64,000 nt of DNA from Crocinitomicaceae bacterium. GTDB lineage: Bacteria; Bacteroidota; Bacteroidia; Flavobacteriales_D; Crocinitomicaceae. Made by a program: the position numbers and the translations under genes. Shown in pieces: positions 18,229-26,324 of the stretch; position 1 is the first letter of the stretch; each line of letters begins with the position of its first letter. The notes under the pieces are model-generated. The model was not told the DNA's origin, did no database searches, and saw only the letters and a list, made by a program, of their open reading frames with translations. The DNA lies in contig JAHEMR010000004.1 in NCBI GenBank assembly GCA_024643545.1, positions 1 to 64,000 of the forward strand. The letters are read 5' to 3'.

Positions 18229-19665
18229 ATGTCATCGGGTTTTCGAACCTTTAATCCGAGTCAAAATTATTGGAATCCAGAGGTGTATTTTCCCACTTCT
18301 AAGGAAGAACTCGACCAAAAATTAATACTTCTTCCTTTCGCCCAATTGGAATATGGCCGACTTTCCATCCAAGGCCGTGCAGATTTTTTGCAAGCCATTC
18401 ACCATTCCTTATCAAAAGAAAAAAATAACATTCAGAAGTCCTACTTGCGTGAAAGTGGACTTTCAGACCTTCGTTTTGAAACAGAATGGAAACGCACACT
18501 TGATACGATCGAACTTTTTGAGAATTCCCTTCGGAGCGGTTATTATATGTTTGAGAAAACACAAGATTTTCCCTCAGAAGCTATCAGCATTCGAAAAATT
18601 GCCTGCCCAATTGGACCCGTTCTTGTTTTAGGTTCTAGTAATTTTCCATTGGCTTATTCAACTGCTGGAGGAGATACCATTTCGGCTCTCGCAGCAGGTT
18701 GCTGTGTCATTGTGAAAGCACATGCAATGCATGTTGGAACAAGTTCTATTGTTGCAGATTGCATTAATGAGGCACGTGAAGCACTGAATCTACCAGAAGG
18801 AATCTTCACTCATGTACTTGATGATGGCATTCAACTAGCTCAACAGTTGTGCGCAGATGAACGGATTCACGCAGTTGGATTCACCGGCAGTTTCAGGGGT
18901 GGAAAAGCACTTATGGACATTGCAAGCGCACGGAAAAACCCAATACCCGTGTTTGCAGAAATGGGAAGTGCGAATCCAGTGATACTATTGCATGGAATAT
19001 CACCTGAGAAACGAAAACTGTTCGCGGAAAAACTAGCGCTTTCAATCTGCAACGATGCCGGCCAATTCTGTACGAAACCTGGGATTTTGTTTGTTCAAGC
19101 TAACGAGGAAGGACAATCCTTTATAGAAGCACTGAAATCATCAATTGAAAATTCAGCTGTTGTTCCCATGTTGCACCCGGACATTCATCGAAATTTCGAA
19201 CATCGAAAAAGCGAAATCGGATCCATTCCGGAAGTAAAAATCCAGCAGTCAGCTCTTGAATACAAGGGCATTGAAGGTAAATGGGCTATTGCAGAAACCA
19301 CTATGCCTACATTTTTACAATATCCAAACCTGCACGAAGAAGTATTTGGCCCATTTAGTTTGATCGTTACCTACCAAGATATAACAGAATTAACATCAGG
19401 GATATCCATTCTATCTGGACAATTAACTGGAAGTGTTTTTTATGAAGAAAAATCCAATTTTGTAGAAGAATGCATCCAATTATTATCACAAAAAGTCGGT
19501 CGAATTATCCTGAACGATGTACCAACAGGAGTCCGAGTTGTGGAAACCATGCAACACGGCGGTCCTTTCCCTGCAAGTAGTGATGTCAGATTCACAGCAG
19601 TTGGTCCAGATTCCCTATTTCGATTTCAGAAGTATGTAAGTATTCAACGAAAAAACATACCTTAA
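18229..19665 (+). CDS. NADP-type aldehyde dehydrogenase (ketoglutarate semialdehyde dehydrogenase-like)
   Basis: 478 residues. Aldehyde dehydrogenase fold with catalytic C281 (GQFCTKPG), general base E244 (VFAEMGSANP) and VGFTGSFRGG in the coenzyme-binding region. The pattern FAEMGSANPV with GQFCTKPG is that of the NADP+ subgroup containing 2,5-dioxovalerate (alpha-ketoglutarate semialdehyde) dehydrogenases of sugar-acid and hydroxyproline catabolism. No such pathway genes are adjacent, so substrate is uncertain. Begins 1 base after purS, presumably in the same transcript. Confidence 0.88.
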   Translation: MSSGFRTFNPSQNYWNPEVYFPTSKEELDQKLILLPFAQLEYGRLSIQGRADFLQAIHHSLSKEKNNIQKSYLRESGLSDLRFETEWKRTLDTIELFENSLRSGYYMFEKTQDFPSEAISIRKIACPIGPVLVLGSSNFPLAYSTAGGDTISALAAGCCVIVKAHAMHVGTSSIVADCINEAREALNLPEGIFTHVLDDGIQLAQQLCADERIHAVGFTGSFRGGKALMDIASARKNPIPVFAEMGSANPVILLHGISPEKRKLFAEKLALSICNDAGQFCTKPGILFVQANEEGQSFIEALKSSIENSAVVPMLHPDIHRNFEHRKSEIGSIPEVKIQQSALEYKGIEGKWAIAETTMPTFLQYPNLHEEVFGPFSLIVTYQDITELTSGISILSGQLTGSVFYEEKSNFVEECIQLLSQKVGRIILNDVPTGVRVVETMQHGGPFPASSDVRFTAVGPDSLFRFQKYVSIQRKNIP

Positions 19666-19680
19666 AAAGAAGATTTATCG

Positions 19681-19688
19681 TAATTTTG
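19681..19688 (+). promoter_or_regulatory. candidate -7 box before the coiled-coil protein gene
   Basis: TAATTTTG fits TAnnTTTG and ends 15 bases before the ATG at 19704. Confidence 0.4.
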
Positions 19689-19703
19689 ATTAAAATTTCT
19701 AAC

Positions 19704-20663
19704 ATGGAAGATCAACAAACACCGAAGAATTCGAACGGCTTATACCTTGGATTCATTTTTATTCTACTCATTGGCATTGCCGCACTAGCTTATGCTTGGT
19801 CCTCCCAAAGAGCCAAACTCAATCAATGTCACAATGAAAATGTGCAATTGATCAATGACATGGCAAGTATGGAGAAAATGCTAGGTGGTTATGTAAATGT
19901 AGGAGACCTATCAAAGGACTTGAAAAAGGATTTTCGAAACATGTTGGATAACTACGATAAGTTGATTGAAATGGACGCAAGTAAAGCGGATAGTTTAAAT
20001 AAGCAAAAAGACCGAATTAACGATTTATTGAAGAAAGTTGAAAGCGGAAAGTTAAGTTACCGCGAATTAATGAAGGTCCGTAAAGAAAATGAAACCTTGA
20101 GAGGAATCATGCGCAGTTATGTCCGCACCATTGATTCATTGAATACCTTAAATATTAAAATCGGAACCGAATTAGTAGAAACTTCGCAAAAATTAAGCAC
20201 TACATCTACGGAACGAGACGAATACCGTAAAGCAGCCGAAACGAGTCAGCAGCAAGTTAAAAAAGGAAGTAAATTACAAGCATATAATATTCAATCAACC
20301 GCGTTAAGATTGAAATTAAACAACATGCCAGAACCAACGGACAAAGCAAAAAATGCGGTTCAGATTAAAAGTAGCTTTACCCTATCCGAAAACCTATTAA
20401 CGAATGCAGGTAAGAAAGTGGTGTACATGCAAATTATCGCCCCAGACGGTCAAACACTTCAATCCAAAGCAAACTACATATTAGAAACAGAAAACGGTAG
20501 TGTAGCCTATTCAGAAAGAAAAGAAATTGACTATCAAAATGAAGCAATTGACTTAACCATTTACTACAGTTTAAAAGGAGAAGGACTTCAAAAAGGAGCT
20601 TACAAGGTAAGCATCTATTGTGATGGGAATTTAATAGGAACAGATAGCTTTTCATTAAGATAA
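19704..20663 (+). CDS. single-pass membrane coiled-coil protein, function unknown
   Basis: 319 residues. A short cytoplasmic N terminus is followed by one transmembrane helix (about 14-34), then a long charged coiled coil (about 36-190, rich in K, E, D and heptad leucines). A globular beta-rich end (about 205-319) contains FTLSENLLTNAGKKVVYMQII and a GAYKVSIYCDG-type strand. No family is recognised with confidence; the layout recalls Bacteroidota proteins annotated only as hypothetical. The frame can start at a TTG (19686), but the ATG is preferred. The crotonase gene follows 2 bases after the stop. Confidence 0.8.
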   Translation: MEDQQTPKNSNGLYLGFIFILLIGIAALAYAWSSQRAKLNQCHNENVQLINDMASMEKMLGGYVNVGDLSKDLKKDFRNMLDNYDKLIEMDASKADSLNKQKDRINDLLKKVESGKLSYRELMKVRKENETLRGIMRSYVRTIDSLNTLNIKIGTELVETSQKLSTTSTERDEYRKAAETSQQQVKKGSKLQAYNIQSTALRLKLNNMPEPTDKAKNAVQIKSSFTLSENLLTNAGKKVVYMQIIAPDGQTLQSKANYILETENGSVAYSERKEIDYQNEAIDLTIYYSLKGEGLQKGAYKVSIYCDGNLIGTDSFSLR

Positions 20664-20665
20664 AA

Positions 20666-21436
20666 ATGGATACAAGAGAACAAGGATTCGTTGATGTAGC
20701 AATCAGCGCAAGTGGATTAGGGACGATTACATTTGGACATCCAATGAGTAATTCTCTTCCCGGAGAAATTTTACGAAAGCTTGCAGCCACGATTACTGAA
20801 TTGGGACAAAATGAATCTGTTCGGGTGATTTTACTTAAATCAGAAGGTGAACGAGCGTTTTGCGCAGGAGCAAGTTTTGATGAATTGATTTCAATCAAAG
20901 ACTTGGAAACTGGACATGTATTCTTCTCCGGATTTGCCGGTGTGATCAATGCGTGTAGAAAATGTCCAAAGTTTATCATAGGTAGGGTTCAAGGCAAAGC
21001 TGTTGGTGGAGGAGTTGGAATTGCGTCATCCGTAGATTACTGTTTTGCAACAACGCGCGCTGAAGTCAAATTATCTGAGTTAGCCGTTGGGATTGGTCCA
21101 TTTGTGGTAGGTCCAGCAGTAGAGCGGAAAATTGGATTAGCTGCAATGAGTGAATTGGCTATAAATGCTACGGAATTTCGCAGTGCTGAATGGGCGAAAG
21201 AAAAAGGATTGTTTACAGACGTATACGACAATTCCGAGTTAATGGACACGGCAATAGATGGCTTAATTGCCAAATTAGTCAAATCAAATCCTGAAGCCAT
21301 GAAGGATTTAAAAGAAATTTTTTGGCAAGGAACAGAACATTGGGATCAACTTTTGCTCGAACGCGCTTCAATTAGTGGACGTCTGGTATTGAGTGAATTC
21401 ACCAGAAATGCGATTTCTGCATTTAAAGCGAAATAA
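20666..21436 (+). CDS. enoyl-CoA hydratase/isomerase (crotonase) family protein
   Basis: 256 residues. The crotonase fold shows the oxyanion-hole motifs CAGASFDEL and GKAVGGGVGIA, and a conserved catalytic-type glutamate in LSELAVGIGP. The family hydrates enoyl-CoA or isomerises double bonds in fatty-acid or amino-acid degradation. The specific substrate cannot be told; methylglutaconyl- or phenylacetate-type hydratases are possible. No other beta-oxidation gene is near. Likely co-transcribed with the coiled-coil protein gene. Confidence 0.87.
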   Translation: MDTREQGFVDVAISASGLGTITFGHPMSNSLPGEILRKLAATITELGQNESVRVILLKSEGERAFCAGASFDELISIKDLETGHVFFSGFAGVINACRKCPKFIIGRVQGKAVGGGVGIASSVDYCFATTRAEVKLSELAVGIGPFVVGPAVERKIGLAAMSELAINATEFRSAEWAKEKGLFTDVYDNSELMDTAIDGLIAKLVKSNPEAMKDLKEIFWQGTEHWDQLLLERASISGRLVLSEFTRNAISAFKAK

Positions 21437-21460
21437 ATTCTTCTTTTTTTCACTTTTCAT

Positions 21461-21490
21461 TTGTATTTAATCACAATAGTTGTATCTTTG
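21461..21490 (+). promoter_or_regulatory. promoter of the rplM-rpsI operon
   Basis: TTG (21461-21463), a 19-base spacer and TATCTTTG (21483-21490) are an exact match to the Bacteroidota housekeeping promoter (TTG-N19-TAnnTTTG). The GTG start lies 47 bases downstream. Confidence 0.85.
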
Positions 21491-21537
21491 CACCCCTAAT
21501 TTTAGGGTTTATTCGTTTTTATTTAATAAAAAGTACC
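21491..21537 (+). promoter_or_regulatory. possible structured leader of rplM
   Basis: The leader can form a short hairpin CCCTAA/TTAGGG and a second A/T-only one (TTTTTATT/AATAAAAA) ending at the start codon. Such a leader could be an L13 autoregulatory site, but this is only suggested by the folding potential. Confidence 0.25.
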
Positions 21538-21993
21538 GTGAATACATTAAGTTACAGAACGTTATCAGGCAACACAGAAACCGCTGACAAAAAGTGGTTC
21601 GTTGTAGATGCAGAAGGTCAAACAGTTGGTAGATTAGCTAGTAAAGTAGCTAAAGTTATCCGTGGAAAATACAAAACCTGTTATACTCCGCACGCGGATT
21701 GTGGCGACAATGTAATTGTCATCAACGCAGAGAAAGTTGCTTTTTCCGGGACTAAGTTAGAGAACAAAGAATATGTTCGTTTCTCTGGTTACCCAGGTGG
21801 ACAACGATTCACTTCAGCTGAAGACATGTTGAAAAAACACCCTGAGCGTTTGATCGAGAAAGCGATTAAAGGGATGTTACCTAAAAATACACTTGGTCGA
21901 CAATTGTTTACCAATTTAAAAGTTTACAAAGGTGGTGAGCACAAACATGAAGCTCAACAACCTCAGTTATTAAATCTTGATACCCTTAAATAA
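21538..21993 (+). CDS. rplM: 50S ribosomal protein L13
   Basis: 151 residues. Large-subunit protein L13. DKKWFVVDAEGQTVGRLAS, the VIVINAEKV segment, the basic KMLP-type motif (AIKGMLPKNTLGR) and LKVYKGGEHKHEAQ are diagnostic. Starts with GTG at 21538, given by the family N terminus and the distance to the promoter. Followed by rpsI after 5 bases, the usual pair. Confidence 0.97.
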   Translation: MNTLSYRTLSGNTETADKKWFVVDAEGQTVGRLASKVAKVIRGKYKTCYTPHADCGDNVIVINAEKVAFSGTKLENKEYVRFSGYPGGQRFTSAEDMLKKHPERLIEKAIKGMLPKNTLGRQLFTNLKVYKGGEHKHEAQQPQLLNLDTLK

Positions 21994-21998
21994 GAATC

Positions 21999-22385
21999 AT
22001 GGAAATTATTAATGCTTTAGGAAGAAGAAAAACAGCGGTTGCTCGCGTTTACATGTCAAAAGGTGACGGTAAAATCGTTGTGAATAAAAAAGAAATGAAG
22101 GTAATGTTTCCAATTGATGTACTTCAAGCGAAAATCAACCAACCGTTTATTTTAACAGATACTGTAGGTCAATACGACATCAAAGTAAATGTTATGGGTG
22201 GTGGAATCAATGGTCAAGCTGAAGCAATTCGTTTGGGTATTTCAAGAGCGCTTGTTGAATTATCAGCAGACTACAAACCATTATTGAAAGCGGAAGGTTT
22301 GATGACACGTGATCCAAGAATGGTTGAGCGTAAGAAACCAGGTCAACCGAAAGCACGTAAGAAATTCCAGTTCTCGAAACGTTAA
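21999..22385 (+). CDS. rpsI: 30S ribosomal protein S9
   Basis: 128 residues. Small-subunit S9, whose C-terminal tail contacts the P-site tRNA. INALGRRKTAVARVY starts it; GGGINGQAEAIRLGISRAL and the basic end RKKFQFSKR are canonical. Co-transcribed with rplM. Confidence 0.98.
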   Translation: MEIINALGRRKTAVARVYMSKGDGKIVVNKKEMKVMFPIDVLQAKINQPFILTDTVGQYDIKVNVMGGGINGQAEAIRLGISRALVELSADYKPLLKAEGLMTRDPRMVERKKPGQPKARKKFQFSKR

Positions 22386-22496
22386 TTTTCGAGTACCTGG
22401 CTGTTTAGCATCCAAACGTTGGAGTACCTGCAATCCTTGGTTGTCCCTCCTTCGTTGCTTAACTCATTATATTAGGAACGTAAACAAAAACAAAAT
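22386..22496 (+). promoter_or_regulatory. rpsI-rpsB intercistronic leader with repeated GAGTACCTG
   Basis: 111 non-coding bases. GAGTACCTG occurs twice (22391-22399 and 22422-22430), and a perfect hairpin TCCAA-ACG-TTGGA (22411-22423) lies between. GGAG at 22421 could pair with CTCC near 22447. It may be an S2 autoregulatory leader or simply contain the rpsB promoter; no assignment is made. Confidence 0.3.
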
Positions 22497-23351
22497 ATGT
22501 CTAAATTAAAATTTGAAACTTTACTAGAAGCAGGTGTACACTTTGGTCACTTGAAAAGAAAATGGAACCCAGCAATGGCTCCATATATTTTTGAAGAGAA
22601 AAAAGGAATCCACATCATCGATTTGAACAAAACGATGGTTCATTTGGATCAAGCATGTGCTGCAATGAAACAAATTGCTAAATCTGGTAAAAAAGTATTG
22701 TTCGTAGCAACTAAAAAACAAGCGAAAGAACTTGTTGCAGAGCGCGTAGCAAAAGTAAACATGCCTTTCGTAACGGAACGTTGGACAGGTGGTATGTTAA
22801 CAAACTTTCAAACAACACGTAAGTCTATCCGTAAAATGGCCATGATTGACAAAATGAAGTCAGATGGTTCTTGGGAGACATTAAACAAACGTGAGAAATT
22901 ATTCAAAACTCGTCAAAGAGAGAAATTAGAGAAAACGTTTGGTTCTATCGCTGACATGACACGTCAACCAGCAGCGATTTTCATCATCGATATCTTAAAA
23001 GAACACATTGCATTAGCTGAAGCTCGTCGTTTGAGCATCCCAACTTTCGCAATGGTTGATACTAACTCAAATCCTAAATTAGTTGACTTCCCTATTCCAG
23101 CGAATGATGATGCAACTAAATCGATTGCGTTAATCATGGATCAAATCTGTGAAGCAATTCGCGAAGGATTAGAAGACCGCAAAAACTTGAAAGCAGGTGA
23201 AGAAGTAACGGAGGCAACTGCTCCAGTTGTTGAAGCAGCTCCAGTTGTTGAGGCGGCACCAGTTGTTGAAGCAGCACCAGTTGTTGAAGAAACTCCAGTT
23301 GTTGAAGAAACTCCAGCGGCAGAAGAAGCGACAGAAAATTCAGCTGAATAA
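22497..23351 (+). CDS. rpsB: 30S ribosomal protein S2 with acidic repeat tail
   Basis: 284 residues. FETLLEAGVHFGHLKRKWNP, LFVATKKQAKELV, ERWTGGMLTNFQT and PTFAMVDTNSNP mark S2. The S2 core ends near residue 235; the remaining ~45 residues are an extra acidic tail of PVVEA/PVVEE repeats. Followed by tsf 22 bases later, the classic rpsB-tsf pair. Confidence 0.97.
   Translation: MSKLKFETLLEAGVHFGHLKRKWNPAMAPYIFEEKKGIHIIDLNKTMVHLDQACAAMKQIAKSGKKVLFVATKKQAKELVAERVAKVNMPFVTERWTGGMLTNFQTTRKSIRKMAMIDKMKSDGSWETLNKREKLFKTRQREKLEKTFGSIADMTRQPAAIFIIDILKEHIALAEARRLSIPTFAMVDTNSNPKLVDFPIPANDDATKSIALIMDQICEAIREGLEDRKNLKAGEEVTEATAPVVEAAPVVEAAPVVEAAPVVEETPVVEETPAAEEATENSAE
23223..23330 (+). repeat. 18-bp tandem repeat inside rpsB
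   Basis: Five copies of ccagttgttgaa plus six variable bases, beginning at 23223, 23241, 23259, 23277 and 23295, and a degenerate sixth at 23313. In frame, each encodes Pro-Val-Val-Glu plus two residues. Confidence 0.9.
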
Positions 23352-23373
23352 TTAATTCTAAAAAATAAAAGTC

Positions 23374-24207
23374 ATGGCTATTACAGCTTCAGATGTAAAC
23401 AAATTGCGTCAACAAACAGGCGCTGGAATGATGGACTGCAAAAACGCATTAGTAGAAGCTAATGGTGATTTTGAAGCAGCTGTAGACATTCTACGTAAAA
23501 AAGGACAAAAAATCGCTGCAAAACGTGGTGATAATGATGCGAAAGAAGGAGTTATTATCGCTCAAGCTTCTGCTGATTGTAAATCAGGTGTTATTCTTAC
23601 ACTTAATTGTGAAACTGACTTCGTTGCTAAAAACGATGGTTATGTTGCAATGGTTCAGTCATTAGTAGACATCGCTTTAGATAAACTTCCAGCAACAGTT
23701 GAAGAATTAAAAGCGCTTGCTTATGATGCACGTTTAACAGTAGAAGAAAAAATTACTGAACAAGTTGGTGTAATCGGAGAGAAATTAGACCTTTCTGGAT
23801 ATGCTGTAATCAACGGAAATTTCGTTGTTGCTTACAACCACCCAGGTAATCAATTAGCTACATTGGTTGGATTGAGCTCTGGAACAGCTGCTGATATTGC
23901 TGAGGCAGGAAGACAAGTGGCAATGCAAGTTGCTGCAATGAATCCAATCGCTATCGATAAAGATGGCGTTGATGCGCGCACTATCGAACGTGAAATTGAA
24001 GTAGGAAAAGATTTGGCTATCCAAGAAGGAAAACCAGCTGATATGGCTGAGAAAATCGCTTTGGGTCGTTTGAATAAATTCTTCCAAGAAAATACATTGT
24101 TAAGTCAAGCATTCGTTCGCGATAACAAAATGACCGTAGAACAATTCTTGAATAGCACTGAGAAAGGTTTGTCAGTCACCGACTTTAAACGATTCTCCTT
24201 AAGTTAA
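23374..24207 (+). CDS. tsf: elongation factor Ts
   Basis: 277 residues. Guanine-nucleotide exchange factor for EF-Tu. The N-terminal TS-N UBA-like domain has VNKLRQQTGAGMMDCKNAL; the core contains LNCETDFVAKND, the Tu-contact motif, and LATLVGLS. Ends with a strong terminator. Confidence 0.98.
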   Translation: MAITASDVNKLRQQTGAGMMDCKNALVEANGDFEAAVDILRKKGQKIAAKRGDNDAKEGVIIAQASADCKSGVILTLNCETDFVAKNDGYVAMVQSLVDIALDKLPATVEELKALAYDARLTVEEKITEQVGVIGEKLDLSGYAVINGNFVVAYNHPGNQLATLVGLSSGTAADIAEAGRQVAMQVAAMNPIAIDKDGVDARTIEREIEVGKDLAIQEGKPADMAEKIALGRLNKFFQENTLLSQAFVRDNKMTVEQFLNSTEKGLSVTDFKRFSLS

Positions 24208-24211
24208 TATT

Positions 24212-24247
24212 AAAAAAAAAGCTATCGTTTGATAGCTTTTTTTTTGT
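24212..24247 (+). terminator. terminator after tsf
   Basis: 15-bp perfect stem (24212-24226 with 24231-24245, loop GTTT) ending in a nine-T run. The stem is A/T-rich at its base, so it could work both ways. Confidence 0.93.
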
Positions 24248-24276
24248 GTTTAAAATTAACCTAAGTAAACGATTTG

Positions 24277-24284
24277 TATATTTG
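24277..24284 (+). promoter_or_regulatory. candidate -7 box of the pyrH-frr operon
   Basis: TATATTTG fits TAnnTTTG, 16 bases before the ATG at 24301 and just after the tsf terminator. Confidence 0.55.
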
Positions 24285-24300
24285 CTCAATCCTTAACAAC

Positions 24301-25008
24301 ATGACCTATAAACGCATCCTTCTAAAACTAAGTGGAGAATCCCTTATGGGGACTAAACAATTTGGAATCGATAATCAACGAATCAATAGCTATGCAGTTC
24401 AAATCAAAGAATTGCACGAAATGGGTGTTGAAGTTGCTATTGTAATCGGAGGAGGAAATATCTTTAGAGGTGTTCAGGCTGAAGAAGGTGGAATGGATCG
24501 CACACATGGTGATTACATGGGAATGCTCGCAACCATGATCAACTCCATGGCACTACAATCCGCATTGGAATCTAACGGCGTGAAAACACGATTGCTTTCT
24601 GCCATTGAAATGAAAGAAATTGCTGAACCATTCGTTCGACGTCGCGCAGTACGTCATTTAGAAAAAGGACGTGTCGTGATTTTTGGGGCAGGAACAGGCA
24701 ATCCGTTTTTTACAACGGACTCAGCTGCTTCATTGAGAGCAATTGAAATCAATGCAGAAGTTATCTTGAAAGGAACACGCGTTGATGGAATCTACACTGC
24801 AGATCCAGAAAAAGATAAAACAGCTACAAAATACAGCCAAATTTCATTTGATGAAGTGTATTCAAAAGGTCTCAATGTAATGGACCTTACAGCATTTACA
24901 CTTTGTAAAGAAAATAATTTACCCATTATCGTTTTTGATATGGACACCGTTGGTAATTTGAAAAAATTAATGTCCGGTGAAAAAGTAGGAACAATCGTTT
25001 GTAATTAA
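24301..25008 (+). CDS. pyrH: UMP kinase
   Basis: 235 residues. Phosphorylates UMP to UDP. Amino-acid-kinase fold with [15 protein letters not shown] at the start, [36 protein letters not shown] and [13 protein letters not shown], all characteristic. The frame extends to a TTG at 24274, which overlaps the likely promoter, so the ATG at 24301 is used. Followed by frr 6 bases later. Confidence 0.97.
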   Translation: MTYKRILLKLSGESLMGTKQFGIDNQRINSYAVQIKELHEMGVEVAIVIGGGNIFRGVQAEEGGMDRTHGDYMGMLATMINSMALQSALESNGVKTRLLSAIEMKEIAEPFVRRRAVRHLEKGRVVIFGAGTGNPFFTTDSAASLRAIEINAEVILKGTRVDGIYTADPEKDKTATKYSQISFDEVYSKGLNVMDLTAFTLCKENNLPIIVFDMDTVGNLKKLMSGEKVGTIVCN

Positions 25009-25014
25009 AAAGAT

Positions 25015-25578
25015 ATGACGGAAGAACTAACTATGATTTACGATGATTTTAAGGTTTCCAATAGCAAAACCATTAATCATTTTGAAACTGAACTTGTGAA
25101 AATACGCGCTGGAAAAGCTTCTCCAGCAATGCTTGGAGGTGTTATGGTGGACTATTATGGTTCAATGACACCTTTACAACAAGTTGCAAATGTAAATACG
25201 TCAGATGCGCGAACAATTTTAGTTCAACCATGGGAAAAAGCCATGTTAAATGAAATCGCACGTGGAATCATTAATTCAAACCTAGGATTAAATCCTCAAA
25301 ATAATGGTGAGCAATTGATTATAACTGTTCCACCTCTTACTGAAGAACGTCGACGTGAATTGGTGAAACGCGCAAAAGTTGAAGCGGAAAATGCCAAAGT
25401 TGGTGTCAGAAACAACCGCAAAGATTCGATTGATATGATCAAGGAATTAAAGAATGATGGACTTTCCGAAGACTTGGCAAAAGGAGCAGAAGAAGAGGTT
25501 CAAAAAATCACCAATGGAGCAATCAAGAAAATTGATGAATTGGTTGAAATCAAAGAAAAAGATATCATGACAGTCTAA
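25015..25578 (+). CDS. frr: ribosome recycling factor
   Basis: 187 residues, usual length 185. Splits post-termination ribosomes with EF-G. ELVKIRAGKASPAMLGGVMV, the VQPWEK and LTEERRRELVKRAK motifs and VRNNRKDS are canonical. Terminates in a hairpin shortly after. Confidence 0.98.
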   Translation: MTEELTMIYDDFKVSNSKTINHFETELVKIRAGKASPAMLGGVMVDYYGSMTPLQQVANVNTSDARTILVQPWEKAMLNEIARGIINSNLGLNPQNNGEQLIITVPPLTEERRRELVKRAKVEAENAKVGVRNNRKDSIDMIKELKNDGLSEDLAKGAEEEVQKITNGAIKKIDELVEIKEKDIMTV

Positions 25579-25598
25579 ACTGATTATATAATGAAATA

Positions 25599-25630
25599 GA
25601 AGGCCGGCGTTTGTTGGCCTTTTTTGTTTT
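25599..25630 (+). terminator. terminator after frr
   Basis: Stem AAGGCC/GGCCTT extended by G-U pairs (25600-25608 with 25613-25621), then a T-run. It lies at the convergent junction with the ABC transporter operon. Confidence 0.85.
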
Positions 25631-26324
25631 AGGACATCGCCAGTAAAATCGCTTCTTTCGTCAATGTAGTATGTAAATTAATCTCACCATTTGCCGCCAA
25701 AAGAAATGGAATAGATTGGTCTAAACACAAATCCAAATCGTGTGTGGATAAAACGATGCACTTATTCTTCTCTCGAGCAAGACGGACCAATAACTCCAAT
25801 AGTAATTTTCGATTTATGTAATCCAAAAAGGCTGTTGGTTCGTCCAAAAGTATAACCGGTGTTTCTTGTACAAACGCCCTTCCAACAGAACAAAGTTGAC
25901 GTTCTCCATCACTAATTTGATCGGTGAATTTTTCCAATAAATGAGTAATCCCTAAATCAGAAGCAACATCTTCTACAGTTTGCCAGTCCTTTTTGGTCAA
26001 TCGACCAAATGCATCTGTAAATGGCGCTCTACCCAAGGCCAAATAATCCTTCACCTTTAAATATTCTACTCCTTCAAAACGCGTGTCAACCATGGAAACA
26101 GTTTCTGCCATTTCTCTTGGTGTCAATTCGGAAATCGATTGACTTTCAATGAGTATTTCTCCACCAAGTGCTTTTTGTATGCCAGAAACCGTTTGAATAA
26201 ACGTGGATTTTCCAATCCCATTTCGTCCAATTAATGCATAAACATTTCCTGAGGACAACAAGGTATTCTCCAAACGCAATAATTCACTTTGATGTCCAAT
26301 AATTAGTTTCGTTAGGTGTATCAT
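25629..26324 (-). CDS. ABC transporter ATP-binding protein, BtuD/FecE-like
   Basis: 231 residues. Walker A GRNGIGKST (33-41), signature ISDGERQ (137-143, in place of LSGGQ), Walker B PVILLDEPTA (156-165) with the switch histidine in VLSTHDLD. Powers uptake of a metal chelate (siderophore or corrinoid) with the permease and binding protein upstream. Start overlaps the permease stop (ATGA). Last gene of the panB-transporter run; its stop is next to the frr terminator. Confidence 0.9.
   Translation of the reverse strand: MIHLTKLIIGHQSELLRLENTLLSSGNVYALIGRNGIGKSTFIQTVSGIQKALGGEILIESQSISELTPREMAETVSMVDTRFEGVEYLKVKDYLALGRAPFTDAFGRLTKKDWQTVEDVASDLGITHLLEKFTDQISDGERQLCSVGRAFVQETPVILLDEPTAFLDYINRKLLLELLVRLAREKNKCIVLSTHDLDLCLDQSIPFLLAANGEINLHTTLTKEAILLAMS

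Noticed and set aside
20434..20979. 181-codon minus-strand frame across the coiled-coil/crotonase junction
   Set aside because: It opposes two genes with clear conserved motifs; it is an antisense shadow.
23223..23330. Regularly spaced repeats as a CRISPR-like array
   Set aside because: The units are 18 bases, contiguous and in frame inside rpsB, with no spacers.
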